The notes: generated by a model from the letters alone, not told the origin. A DNA stretch of 64,000 bases from Paraclostridium sordellii (GCF_000953675.1 NZ_LN679998.1:2294002-2358001), one strand, 5' to 3'. Shown: positions 7,593 to 16,746, counted from the first letter of the stretch. Numbers and translations are program-made.

Positions 7593-9284
7593 CTAGATAC
7601 TAACTGTTTCTGATTCCCATACTCCTGAATTTAAAAATGTTTTAGCTCTTTTATCTGCTTTTTCAACTAAAATTTTATCATACCCCATAAATCCTAATAG
7701 TTTTATAGCATTTCTAGTTTGAGCACGACCATTGTGAAGCTTGTAATCAAACTTAATATCATCATCTGTTATAGTTTCTTCAAAGTGATAATTATCATAT
7801 ATATGTTTTAAAATATAAGTAAGTTCAATATCGTGAGTAGCAGCAAAGCATAGAGTATTATTGTTTCCTATAAAATTTAAAACTTCACTTGAAGAAGCTA
7901 TACGTTCTACAGTATTTGTACCTCTAAGTATTTCATCTACAAAGCATAAACAAGGTATTTCATCATTTATACTATCTAATATTCTTTTTAATGATTTTAT
8001 TTCTACTATATAGTAACTCTCACTATTATGTATATTATCTTTTAAAGCCATTGATGTATATATATTAAAATACGAAGATTTATATTCATGAGCTAAACAA
8101 GTATATATAGTCTGAGCTAATATAGAATTTATTGCAATTGTCTTTATAAATGTTGATTTTCCAGAAGCATTAGATCCTGTAAGCAATACATCCTTATAAA
8201 AGTTTCTGCTATTTAGTACTGGATTTTTTATAAGAGGGTGATATATATCTTTAAAAGAAATATGGTTATCTATTTTCGAGTTTGACTTTGTAAGTATAGG
8301 TTTTGAGTAAAACTCAAGACTATCTCTAAATGATGCTATTGCTATTAATGCGTCTATTTTTCCTATGTATTCATATATTTCCTTTAAATCTTCTTTATTT
8401 CTTATAATAGTATTTTTTATTTTCTCATAAGTAATGAGTTCTCTTAAGAAAGCTAAATTAGCATATTCAGAAAAAACATCTAAATCACTCATTATAGATT
8501 TTTGCTCTGTAGAAATGCTTTTTCTTCTTATATTTTTAAGATTTTTTAAATTTAAATCTATATTCTTCATATTTTCATCTAATTCTTTTATTTTATTTTC
8601 CTTTATTTTATTAGCTACATTTATAAGTTTTATCATATAACTAAATCCACTAGCATCATAATTTTCAATTTTATTTCTTTGGCTTATAAACACATTTAAA
8701 GTTACTAACCCAATTGTTAAAACTATAAATAATGGATTTAGAAATAAAAAAATCAAACTTATAGTAGGAAACCATGCCAATATCCTATATATTAATAATT
8801 TGCTCTTACTATTATCAGATTTATTAAATAGACAATTAGTTATATATAGCTCATCTGTCTTTCCTAGTTTTCCTAATATTAATTGTATATTTTGTCTTTC
8901 TTTTTCATTGTTCCTAAAAAACTCTATAATATTATCTCTTCTTGAAAGTTCATCTTTATTGTGTAATGGATTTCTAAGAATATCATAAAGGACTTCTTGT
9001 CCTGCTGTACTCTGTGTATTATTTATTTTCTTAAATACATCATCTAAACTTAAATCATTCCATGTTATATCATCTATAGTTTTATTTTCATTTTTATTTT
9101 TAAAATAGCTAGATACATTTTGCATTTTTAAATTTACATCTTCTAAATCAATTTCTTTCCCATACTGACTAACTATATTTAATTTAAGATATTTTATTCT
9201 TTTTCTATTTTCGTAAATTGAAAATAAAATACCTACTAATAATATTACTCCTACTGCTATTAATCCCTTGAAAATCTCATCCAT
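7593..9284 (-). CDS. Membrane-anchored MutS-family ATPase
   Basis: A 563-residue protein with the MutS ATPase domain at its C-terminus: Walker A GSNASGKSTF (about 370-379), the Walker B/signature CLCFVDEILRGTNTVERI, and ATHDIELT. The N-terminus has a membrane helix (about 5-22) and a second hydrophobic block (about 168-200). It lacks the mismatch-recognition domain of MutS and the Smr/KOW parts of MutS2. This arrangement is known as a MutS-related family of undefined function in Firmicutes and Bacteroidetes. The anchor suggests work at the membrane rather than canonical mismatch repair. Confidence 0.85.
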   Translation of the reverse strand: MDEIFKGLIAVGVILLVGILFSIYENRKRIKYLKLNIVSQYGKEIDLEDVNLKMQNVSSYFKNKNENKTIDDITWNDLSLDDVFKKINNTQSTAGQEVLYDILRNPLHNKDELSRRDNIIEFFRNNEKERQNIQLILGKLGKTDELYITNCLFNKSDNSKSKLLIYRILAWFPTISLIFLFLNPLFIVLTIGLVTLNVFISQRNKIENYDASGFSYMIKLINVANKIKENKIKELDENMKNIDLNLKNLKNIRRKSISTEQKSIMSDLDVFSEYANLAFLRELITYEKIKNTIIRNKEDLKEIYEYIGKIDALIAIASFRDSLEFYSKPILTKSNSKIDNHISFKDIYHPLIKNPVLNSRNFYKDVLLTGSNASGKSTFIKTIAINSILAQTIYTCLAHEYKSSYFNIYTSMALKDNIHNSESYYIVEIKSLKRILDSINDEIPCLCFVDEILRGTNTVERIASSSEVLNFIGNNNTLCFAATHDIELTYILKHIYDNYHFEETITDDDIKFDYKLHNGRAQTRNAIKLLGFMGYDKILVEKADKRAKTFLNSGVWESETVSI

Positions 9285-9591
9285 AGTATACCCCTATCTA
9301 CTCATATTTATTTTTTTATAACTTAAAATTTTCATTTAAACTTACCATTATATAATTAGTATATATTACATTTTATCAATAAACAATTAAGTAAAATCTT
9401 AACTTTTATTTCAATCTTCTATTTATTATATTCATATATGGAGTATTTTCCTTAATTCTAATTTCATATTTATAAATGTAGCTAGACATTTACCTCATAT
9501 AAGTTTATTTTCTTTTTAGAATTTTTCTAGCATCCTGCTTTCAATAAAAAGATAGCTATACAAATTGATTTGTATAGCTATCTTTTTATTT
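9285..9591. other. Intergenic region with one terminator
   Basis: 307 bases of AT-rich sequence between two minus-strand genes. The only structure seen is a 19-bp perfect hairpin at 9546-9587 (loop TTGA), the terminator of the RelA/SpoT-domain gene. The remainder presumably holds the promoter of the MutS-like gene, but no convincing -35/-10 pair was found. Confidence 0.6.
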
Positions 9592-10962
9592 TTATTCATG
9601 AACAGAATCTTTAATTTTCTTACTAATAAGCTCCATATATTTTTCTTTTTTAATTTCATACTCTTTATAAGAATCTACATTTTTACAGATATCATTTATA
9701 ATTTTTTTTATTATATTATTTACATTATCTAAATTTTCTTCATATAAAATTTCTATAGAATCTATTTCTATTAAAGTATTTACCACTTGCATATATATAT
9801 CATTTAATATTATCTTACTCTTTGTTTTGTAGTTTAATTGAAGTTTAGCTTGATGCTTTATAGGTATAACCTTTTCTTTTATAAATAAAATAAAGTTTTC
9901 AAAATCCTTTTTATTATTAAGTGGCTCTATTTCAAATAATATTCTAAAAAATAAATTCCATATAAATTCACAATTTAACTTTGAAATTATAAAATTGCCT
10001 AATCTTTCACAAAACTCATCTTCAAACTCTGGTCTTTTATTAAAGCGTATCTTTGAATTAAAATCTATATCCTTTTTAGATATCTCATTTATTCTAATAA
10101 GCCCTTGTATAGTAGTATCTTCTCCTATATCTACACCTTCTTGATTTTTATTAAAAGAATAATTTACAATCGTTTCACATGGTTTTTTAAAGTCTATTAT
10201 AAATCCTATATCTTCTTCCATTTTTTCAGCAAATGTATCATATGCAATTTTCGCTAAAAACTTTTCCATGGATTTTTGTTTTGAATCTTTATCCTTTGTA
10301 GTAGTTGAACTAAATGTTTTGTATACAGAAAGTAATTGATTATCAATCATTGTCAAATTAGTTTTTATAGATGCAAATACATCACTTAAAAACTTATCCA
10401 TCATTAAATATGCATTATTTTTGTAAATAACATTATGTTCTATATCACTCCAAAAAATATTTACCATAGATTTAATTTGAATTTCAAAGCTAATTTTCTT
10501 ATCTCCATATAAAAACAATCCATCTATCCTATATATCTCAAATCCATTTTTTTGTTTTCTCGGTTGCTCTTTATCTAGTCTTATCCTTATATTTTCATTC
10601 TCTTCATTATAGTAATATATACTGTCTTCTGTTTTATTAAAATAATTTTTTAATAATTTGTATATTTTACGTTCTTCTTCTATAAATCTACACTCTAATC
10701 TAACCCCTATCAAATCTGATAAGTTGTGTATTAATTCCTTAGGCGTTTTATATCTTTTTAAATATTTATTTCTTATTATCTTCTCTCTTAAACTATACTC
10801 CGTTTTAACTCTTGAATTAACATTTAAATAGTCTTGGTCATATCTATTAAGTATATTTTCAAAGTAATTTATTAATTCATCTGACAGCATATTAAGAGTA
10901 GGTGTTATTTCCTTAAGTATTTCTAGTGATCCATCTATGTATTCAAATTCTTTCAAGCTCAT
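9592..10962 (-). CDS. RelA/SpoT-domain protein (putative alarmone synthetase), 456 aa
   Basis: The N-terminal half has the RelA/SpoT synthetase fold pattern: SRVKTEYSLREKIIRNKYLK, a region reading LSDLIGVRLECRF, RIDGLFLYGDKKISFEIQIK and FWSDIEHNVIYKN, corresponding to (p)ppGpp synthetase motifs including the E-I-Q-I-K and DIEH elements. There is no HD hydrolase domain. The C-terminal 240 residues are unlike the TGS/ACT region of long Rel proteins and are not recognised. It probably makes an alarmone or pyrophosphorylates another substrate, as some distant relatives do. A separate small alarmone synthetase occurs at 19557-20363. AAGGAGA precedes the ATG. Confidence 0.7.
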   Translation of the reverse strand: MSLKEFEYIDGSLEILKEITPTLNMLSDELINYFENILNRYDQDYLNVNSRVKTEYSLREKIIRNKYLKRYKTPKELIHNLSDLIGVRLECRFIEEERKIYKLLKNYFNKTEDSIYYYNEENENIRIRLDKEQPRKQKNGFEIYRIDGLFLYGDKKISFEIQIKSMVNIFWSDIEHNVIYKNNAYLMMDKFLSDVFASIKTNLTMIDNQLLSVYKTFSSTTTKDKDSKQKSMEKFLAKIAYDTFAEKMEEDIGFIIDFKKPCETIVNYSFNKNQEGVDIGEDTTIQGLIRINEISKKDIDFNSKIRFNKRPEFEDEFCERLGNFIISKLNCEFIWNLFFRILFEIEPLNNKKDFENFILFIKEKVIPIKHQAKLQLNYKTKSKIILNDIYMQVVNTLIEIDSIEILYEENLDNVNNIIKKIINDICKNVDSYKEYEIKKEKYMELISKKIKDSVHE

Positions 10963-11118
10963 AACAAGTTCTCCTTGATGTCTTTTTTTGTATATTATAA
11001 ATATTACACAAAAACACTAATTTAATCAAATAACGAAATTGTAATCTTGATTAAAACTTAATAGTAGTTTAATTTTGTAGTTTTTTAATATTAAATATTT
11101 TCATTAATATAAAAAATA

Positions 11119-11167
11119 AATCTATAATAGCTATACAAAAGTTATATTCATATAGCTACTATAGATT
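11119..11167 (-). terminator. Terminator after the MATE gene
   Basis: A 17-bp stem (11119-11135 with 11151-11167, one wobble) with a 15-base loop, followed on the minus strand by TTTATTTTTT. It contains the ATAGCTATA core found in neighbouring terminators. Confidence 0.7.
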
Positions 11168-11172
11168 AGCAT

Positions 11173-12546
11173 TTAATATTCATTTTTTAATGAAGTTTGC
11201 CTCTTTTTACATATATTTTCCTCATGTTCTAAAATATCTCTACCTTTTTTTATATAGAAGAATACTGAGAAAAATACAGTAAGCAACTCTGATATTGGTA
11301 TTGCTAACCATATACCATCTAACCCTATAAGGCTTGGAAGTATTATTATTGTAGCAACTACAAATATCAGTGATCTTAAAACTGATATTATAGCAGATAT
11401 TTGACCATTTCCTATAGCTGTAAAATATCCTGACATGAATATATTAAGTCCTATAAGCAAAAATCCATAGGAAAATAGTTTAATTCCTTCTGTTGCAATA
11501 GCATATACCTGCTTATCTTGAGTAAACACACCAATTATATTTTCCCCTAAAAACATGGATATTAAAAATATTACTATAGAACTCCATCCTATAGTTAAAA
11601 AACTATGTTTTAAACTTTCTTTTATTTTCTCTTTATTTTTAGCCCCAAAGTTATAACTAATCATAGGAGATATACCAACAGATACTCCAAAATATACAGC
11701 TATAAAGAAATAATAAATGTAAATTATAATAGACATTGCAGCAATTCCATTTTCACCACTAAAAGCTAGTATACTTTTATTAAATAAAAATGTAGTTATT
11801 CCTGTTGATAATTCTGTAAACATCTCAGAGATACCATTATAACAAGAGTTAAGTAGCGCTTTAAAATCTGCTTTCGGTTTTGTAAATTTCAAGTTAGATT
11901 TACTACTTATAAAGTAAATTAATCCTACTAACCCAGATACAGTTATAGCTATATAAGTACCTAACCCAGCTCCAAGTATACCCATTTTAAATATTCTTAT
12001 AAATAAAAAATCTAAAACTATATTTAGAATTAATCCTAAACTAGACATTAAAAGTGCTACTTTAGGACTTCCATCTACACGTGTATAGTATTCAAAATAT
12101 AATTTTAACATCATAGGTATTGTCATTAAAATTGTAACTATTCCATATGGTTTAGCATAAGGTAATAATTTTTCTGTTGTTCCTAAAAACATTAAAATTG
12201 GTTTTAAAAAAATTACTCCTAATATAGTTAGAGCTATTCCGATAATAATTAGAACTACTGTTGTAAAAGAAAATAATTGATTTGCTCCTTTTTTATCTCT
12301 TTCTCCAAGTTTAATCCCAACTAATGCCCCAGACCCAGTAGCCAGCATAACTGATATACCAAATACTATACATGTAATTGGTATTACAATATTTATAGAT
12401 GCAAGAGCATCTGAGTTTACATATCTTGATACAAAGAATCCATCAATAGTTGTATAAAATGATAAAAATATCATTGTTACAATAGATGGAAAAACAAATT
12501 TTAAAAATTCTTTATAATTTTGTTTTTTTAAAAATACTTCTTCCAT
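11173..12546 (-). CDS. MATE family efflux transporter
   Basis: A complete 457-residue member of the MATE superfamily with about 12 membrane segments. The first helices read FVFPSIVTMIFLSFYTTIDG and FFVSRYVNSDALASINIVIP, and the second half repeats the pattern (GISPMISYNFGAKNKEKIKE). It would export cationic drugs or metabolites against Na+ or H+ entry. The gene is divergent from a MerR-type multidrug-binding regulator starting at 12661, with a palindrome-rich intergenic region between, so induction by the exported compound is likely. AGAGGTG precedes the ATG. Confidence 0.9.
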   Translation of the reverse strand: MEEVFLKKQNYKEFLKFVFPSIVTMIFLSFYTTIDGFFVSRYVNSDALASINIVIPITCIVFGISVMLATGSGALVGIKLGERDKKGANQLFSFTTVVLIIIGIALTILGVIFLKPILMFLGTTEKLLPYAKPYGIVTILMTIPMMLKLYFEYYTRVDGSPKVALLMSSLGLILNIVLDFLFIRIFKMGILGAGLGTYIAITVSGLVGLIYFISSKSNLKFTKPKADFKALLNSCYNGISEMFTELSTGITTFLFNKSILAFSGENGIAAMSIIIYIYYFFIAVYFGVSVGISPMISYNFGAKNKEKIKESLKHSFLTIGWSSIVIFLISMFLGENIIGVFTQDKQVYAIATEGIKLFSYGFLLIGLNIFMSGYFTAIGNGQISAIISVLRSLIFVVATIIILPSLIGLDGIWLAIPISELLTVFFSVFFYIKKGRDILEHEENICKKRQTSLKNEY

Positions 12547-12583
12547 TTTTTACACCTCTATAATCCTTTAAATAATTGATATC

Positions 12584-12630
12584 GCTTGACAAGTATAATT
12601 GTGAGGGATATAGTAACTATATTGTCAAGC
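12584..12630. promoter_or_regulatory. Divergent promoter/operator region between MATE and merR-type genes
   Basis: An outer inverted repeat GCTTGACAA (12584-12592) / TTGTCAAGC (12622-12630) overlaps a 15-bp palindrome, ATATAGT-A-ACTATAT (12608-12622). On the plus strand TTGACA (12586-12591) and TATAGT (12609-12614) are 17 bases apart and drive the regulator gene; the other TTGACA faces the MATE gene. MerR-type regulators bind such dyads between or near promoter elements. Confidence 0.65.
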
Positions 12631-12660
12631 AAATTTTTTATAAATAATAAGGTGGTATAT

Positions 12661-13476
12661 ATGGATATGAAATTTACAGTAGGTGAACTGGCAAAACTTC
12701 ATAATATGAGTAAACAAACTCTAATTTATTATGATAATATTGATCTGTTTAAACCAAATATAGTCGATAAAAATAATGGATATAGATATTATACTTCTAA
12801 TCAATTAGAAATTTTAGATAGTATTTTAATCCTAAGAGAAATAGGTATTCCTATAAAAGATATTAAGGAGTTTTTGATAAAAAGAGATAATAATAAGGCA
12901 TTAAAACTTTTAAAAGATCAAAAAAAGGTTTTAGATTTACAAGTTAAAAATTTAAAAAGAACTATTACAAGGTTAGAAAATAAAATAAATACTATAGAAA
13001 GCATGCATAGCTATATAGATGGCGTCTACTTTGAAGAAATGGAATCAGAATATTTAGCAGTGAAAAAAGTTGATCCACCTTTTAATCTTTTACAAACAGA
13101 TATAGCATTTAAAAAACTTTTAACTATGGTTCATAGTAAAAAATATCCTTATAACTATCAATTAGGAACTATTATTTCTCTTGAAAATTTAAATCAAAAA
13201 GAGTACACAAGTGCTGACTCTGTATTTTTTCCTCTTTATACAAAGTTAAAAGGTGAAAATATTATAGAAAAAAGCAAAGGCCTTTATGCAGTTTCACTTC
13301 ATAAAGGTGACTACTCAAGTATTGGAAATACATATGAAATTTTAATTCAAAATATAAAAAAAAATAAGTATGAAATAGTAGGTCCATCCTTTGAATATTG
13401 TATTTTAGATAGCTTAACTTCTTATACATCAAAAGATTATATAACTAAAATAACAATTCCTGTAAAAGCTATTTAG
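12661..13476 (+). CDS. MerR family regulator with GyrI-like effector domain (BltR/BmrR type)
   Basis: Residues 1-75 form the MerR winged-helix DNA-binding domain (FTVGELAKLHNMSKQTLIYY and GYRYYTSNQLEILDSI). A dimerisation coiled coil follows (about 80-120), and the C-terminal 150 residues resemble the effector-binding (GyrI-like/BmrR) domain, including GLYAVSLHKGDYSSIGNTYE. Such proteins sense hydrophobic cations and activate efflux pumps. AAGGTGG lies just upstream of ATG 12661; an in-frame upstream extension to 12586 runs through the promoter and is rejected. It is divergent from, and probably regulates, the adjacent MATE pump and itself. Confidence 0.87.
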   Translation: MDMKFTVGELAKLHNMSKQTLIYYDNIDLFKPNIVDKNNGYRYYTSNQLEILDSILILREIGIPIKDIKEFLIKRDNNKALKLLKDQKKVLDLQVKNLKRTITRLENKINTIESMHSYIDGVYFEEMESEYLAVKKVDPPFNLLQTDIAFKKLLTMVHSKKYPYNYQLGTIISLENLNQKEYTSADSVFFPLYTKLKGENIIEKSKGLYAVSLHKGDYSSIGNTYEILIQNIKKNKYEIVGPSFEYCILDSLTSYTSKDYITKITIPVKAI

Positions 13477-13515
13477 ATTCATATGTTAAAATTTTTTACA
13501 AGTTTTAATAATAAA

Positions 13516-13543
13516 AAATAGCTATACAAAAGTATAGCTATTT
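13516..13543 (-). terminator. Terminator of the pduO-like/btuFCD-type operon
   Basis: A 12-bp stem AAATAGCTATAC/GTATAGCTATTT (13516-13527 with 13532-13543), loop of four, followed by T-rich sequence on the minus strand. The stop codon of the ATPase gene lies within the stem. It may also stop the convergent MerR transcript. Confidence 0.75.
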
Positions 13544-14293
13544 CCATTTTTCAAGAACTTTTAACATAAATTCTTTTATATCTATATTGTATACACTTTT
13601 TAAGTGTTCTCCATTAAAAACTTCTTCAGACTTTCCATAACAAACTATTTCGCCATTATTTAGTAGACAAACTGCATCGCTAAAATAATGTACTAAATTT
13701 AGATCGTGTAATACTCCAATAACAATCTTTTTATTCTTTTTAGCCCATTTAGATAAATGTTCTAATAGTTCAATTTGATACTTCAAATCTAGATGATTTG
13801 TAGGTTCGTCTAGCAATATAATATCTGGATTTTGAGCAAAAGTTCTTGCTAGAAATACTCTTTGAAGCTGTCCTCCACTTAATTCATTTATAGGCTTATC
13901 TTTTATATCTAAAAGTCCAACTCGTTCAATTGCATCTAATATAATATCTTTATCCAATTTACTTAGGGTATTAAAAACCCCTTTTGAGTGTGCATATCTA
14001 CCAAGTGATACAGTTTCATATATTGTATATGGGAAATATATTTGAGTTATCTGACTCATAAGTCCTACTTTTTTAGCAAGTTCTTTTCTTGAAAAATTAC
14101 ATACTTCCATCCCATCTATAGTTATACTACCTTTGTAAGTTATAATATTTGCAATAGATTTTAAAAGTGTACTTTTTCCACATCCATTTGGTCCAACTAT
14201 ACAAAGATTTTTACCGTCTTCAACCTTAAAGTTAATATCTTTTATAATATCTATTTCATCATATCCACAATAAAGATTTTTTACTTCTAACAT
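13538..14293 (-). CDS. ABC transporter ATP-binding protein, FecE/BtuD type
   Basis: A 252-residue ABC ATPase with Walker A GPNGCGKSTLL, signature LSGGQLQRVFLARTFAQNP, Walker B DIILLDEPTNHLDL and a switch His in LHDLNLVHYF. The signature variant and length match the ATPases of vitamin B12, heme and siderophore importers. ATG 14293 has AGAAGTGA upstream and begins four bases after the permease stop; an upstream in-frame extension overlapping the permease is less likely. It is the last gene of a four-gene operon that starts with a PduO-like gene, which points to corrinoids as substrate. Confidence 0.85.
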   Translation of the reverse strand: MLEVKNLYCGYDEIDIIKDINFKVEDGKNLCIVGPNGCGKSTLLKSIANIITYKGSITIDGMEVCNFSRKELAKKVGLMSQITQIYFPYTIYETVSLGRYAHSKGVFNTLSKLDKDIILDAIERVGLLDIKDKPINELSGGQLQRVFLARTFAQNPDIILLDEPTNHLDLKYQIELLEHLSKWAKKNKKIVIGVLHDLNLVHYFSDAVCLLNNGEIVCYGKSEEVFNGEHLKSVYNIDIKEFMLKVLEKWK

Positions 14294-14297
14294 AATA

Positions 14298-15329
14298 TCA
14301 CTTCTTTCCTTTGCTAAAATATACATATGCAAAGAATGGTGCACCTATAATGGCAGTTATAGATCCAACAGGAAGTTCAGCAGGAGAAATTATAGTCCTT
14401 GAAATTAAATCAGTTATTACCATTAAAGAACCTCCAAATACAAATGACATAGGTATGACATAACTATGTTTTGATCCAAATACCTTTCTTACCATGTGAG
14501 GTGCTATCAAATCTACAAATCCAATAGTTCCACTTAATGCCACTGCACTTCCTGTTAACACTGCGGAAAATATAAATAAATATTTTTTAATTTTATTAGT
14601 CTCAACACCTACTACTTTTGCTTGTTCTTCTCCAAATGTTAGTATATCCATTTCTTTTGTATATCTTAAAACTCCTATCATGCCTATAATTAAAAATGGA
14701 ACTAATGCTTTAACATATGACCATCCCTTCATAGAAAAACTTCCCATTTGCCAAAGACTTATACTTTTTATATCTTCACTAAAAAGTGCTGTAAGTGTTG
14801 TGAGTAGTGCATTTACAAATAGTGAGAATACCATACCTGCTAATATAATAGTGTTGTTTGACATAGATTTATCTATTTTTGAAGAAAAAACTACAACTCC
14901 ATATACTGTTAATAATCCAAATAAAAATCCTACTACCGGAAGTGTTAATTGACCTAAAAATGGTATTGAAATTCCAGTAACTATAATAATTCCAGCTCCT
15001 AAAGATGCCCCAGATGACACACCTAGAGTATAAGGTGATGCAAGTTCATTTTTAAGTATTGATTGGACTACAGATCCACTTACTGCTAAACACCCTCCAA
15101 CCATAAATGCAAGTAATACTCTTGGCAGCCTTAGAGACCATATTATAGATATATTCTTTGGATCTACACCGTCTCTCAAAGGTATATTGAATACATTGTT
15201 GAGTATTATACTCATTGTATCTAGTATATGAATATTGGAACTTCCTATGGAAGTTCCAATACTTATTATCATAAATACTAAAGGTATTGATAGTATCGCT
15301 AGTTGTCTATTTTTGTTTTGCATATGCAT
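14298..15329 (-). CDS. FecCD/BtuC-type ABC transporter permease
   Basis: A 343-residue permease with about ten membrane helices. Family hallmarks are WSLRLPRVLLAFMVGGCLAV, ELASPYTLGVSSGASLGAG and IGFVDLIAPHMVRKVFG, the last being the loop that contacts the ATPase. It imports a metal chelate, probably a corrinoid, together with the flanking binding protein and ATPase. The 5' end overlaps the binding-protein gene by 23 bases, implying translational coupling. A second ATG lies two codons in. Confidence 0.87.
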   Translation of the reverse strand: MHMQNKNRQLAILSIPLVFMIISIGTSIGSSNIHILDTMSIILNNVFNIPLRDGVDPKNISIIWSLRLPRVLLAFMVGGCLAVSGSVVQSILKNELASPYTLGVSSGASLGAGIIIVTGISIPFLGQLTLPVVGFLFGLLTVYGVVVFSSKIDKSMSNNTIILAGMVFSLFVNALLTTLTALFSEDIKSISLWQMGSFSMKGWSYVKALVPFLIIGMIGVLRYTKEMDILTFGEEQAKVVGVETNKIKKYLFIFSAVLTGSAVALSGTIGFVDLIAPHMVRKVFGSKHSYVIPMSFVFGGSLMVITDLISRTIISPAELPVGSITAIIGAPFFAYVYFSKGKK

Positions 15330-16224
15330 CTGGATTTATGTACTCCGCCATTTGCTTTAATGCTTTTGTTATATTTTGAGATGGTCTAGATGTTGTATTT
15401 GCATCTACTAAGTAAACTTGTCCATTTTTAATTGCTGCTATATTTTGCCAACCTTCACGATTTTTTATTTCTTTAACTGCATCTGGAACATAGTTTACAT
15501 TAGTTATTATTACATCTGGGTTTTTCTCTATTATAGACTCTGCACTTGGAGATATCCATCCACCTTGATCTTTAAATATGTTTTCTCCACCTACAAGTTC
15601 TATCATCTCATTTAAAAATGTTTTATTTCCAAAACTATATAAGTTTGGTGCTGGACCTATTTCAAAGTAAACTTTCTTTTTACCTTTTATAGATTTTCCT
15701 ATTTTCTCAACTTCTGCAACTTGAGCCTTCATATTATCAACTATTTTTTTACCTTTATCTTGAGTTCCTGTTATATCAGAAATAAACATTATATCATCAT
15801 AAATTCCTTTTATGCTATCGCTACTTGGTATATATGCAACACTTATTCCTGCATCTTTAACAACTTTAAATGGATCTTCACTTTTTCCTGTTTTATTATG
15901 TCCTGATGCTATTATCATATCTGGATTTAATGATACTATTGCTTCTGGATCTGGATTTGAAAAATCTATTAATTTTATATTCTTTGGTAAACCAGGTATA
16001 TCAGCAGAATATTTATCTACTGCAACTAGTTTATCTGCTAATCCTAATTCTACTAATATCTCAGTGTTTGAAGGAGCTGTAGATACTATTCTATTGATTT
16101 TTTGGGGAACCTTAAAATCATTTCCTTCTCTATCTTTTACCAACTTTTCTTTCTGAGAACATCCAGCCATAGCCAACATAACCACTAATAATGTAGTTAT
16201 TAATGTTAAAATTCTTTTTTTCAT
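15307..16224 (-). CDS. Substrate-binding lipoprotein of a BtuF/FepB-type ABC importer
   Basis: A 305-residue lipoprotein: hydrophobic signal sequence with lipobox LAMAGC (Cys at about residue 21), then a periplasmic-binding fold with a single rigid helix. Typical motifs are RIVSTAPSNTEILVELGLADKLVAVDKYS, NPDPEAIVSLNPDMIIASG and NPDVIITNVNY. Class III metal-chelate binding proteins bind B12, heme or siderophores. The PduO-like gene 12 bases upstream supports a corrinoid ligand. The short C-terminus overlaps the permease start. Confidence 0.85.
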   Translation of the reverse strand: MKKRILTLITTLLVVMLAMAGCSQKEKLVKDREGNDFKVPQKINRIVSTAPSNTEILVELGLADKLVAVDKYSADIPGLPKNIKLIDFSNPDPEAIVSLNPDMIIASGHNKTGKSEDPFKVVKDAGISVAYIPSSDSIKGIYDDIMFISDITGTQDKGKKIVDNMKAQVAEVEKIGKSIKGKKKVYFEIGPAPNLYSFGNKTFLNEMIELVGGENIFKDQGGWISPSAESIIEKNPDVIITNVNYVPDAVKEIKNREGWQNIAAIKNGQVYLVDANTTSRPSQNITKALKQMAEYINPDAYAKQK

Positions 16225-16236
16225 TTTTTTCTCTCC

Positions 16237-16746
16237 TTACTTATAATTTCGACTTATAAATTCAGTTTCTTTAATTTCTTCATCTTTATTGAACTTTAGA
16301 GCAAGTATAAAAAAGTAACCTGAAAGTAAATTTGCAAAGTCAAATAATAGTTCATCTACTTCATTACCTTGTTCTTTATATCTATAAAGCAACCTAACTA
16401 GTGCTTTAAACTTAGTTCTTATAATATGCGCATAACTAGCACAAATACATCCTTCAGGTATAACAAACTTATTAATTCTTCCTTCTATTTCAGATTTATA
16501 AAATACAGTTCTTGATTCTATCCATTTTAATTCATCTTTTGTAATACTTACAAAGGTTCTAAGAGATGCATTCATGTGATATACTAATTCATTTATTTTA
16601 CTTAATTCATATTTTAATGATTTATCATCTACAAATGCTCTTAAAAGTCCAATTGTACTTGAAATTTCATCAGTAAAGATTTCAAAATCACATCTCAAAT
16701 CACTAGAATCATCATATAAAAATGGATATGCTAAATATTTTGACAT
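16237..16746 (-). CDS. Divergent PduO-type cobalamin adenosyltransferase-like protein
   Basis: A 169-residue helical protein. The N-terminal region FEIFTDEISSTIGLLRAFVD recalls the D-E-L-x-x-x-I-G-L element of PduO enzymes. KFVIPEGCICASYAHIIRTKFKALVRLLYRY corresponds to their F-I-L-P-G-G-x-x-A-A-x-x-H-x-A-R-T-x-x-R-R-A-E-R active-site helix, here with the central Arg pair not conserved. PduO proteins adenosylate cob(I)alamin at a trimer interface. It is the first gene of the operon with the FecCD-type importer, where it could adenosylate or trap imported corrinoid. Activity is uncertain because of the altered residues. AAGGAAG lies upstream of the ATG. Confidence 0.6.
   Translation of the reverse strand: MSKYLAYPFLYDDSSDLRCDFEIFTDEISSTIGLLRAFVDDKSLKYELSKINELVYHMNASLRTFVSITKDELKWIESRTVFYKSEIEGRINKFVIPEGCICASYAHIIRTKFKALVRLLYRYKEQGNEVDELLFDFANLLSGYFFILALKFNKDEEIKETEFISRNYK

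Noticed and set aside
15418..16156. Several frames on the plus strand opposite the binding-protein gene
   Set aside because: Shadows of an AT-rich, well-recognised lipoprotein gene; hydrophobic low-complexity translations without start signals.
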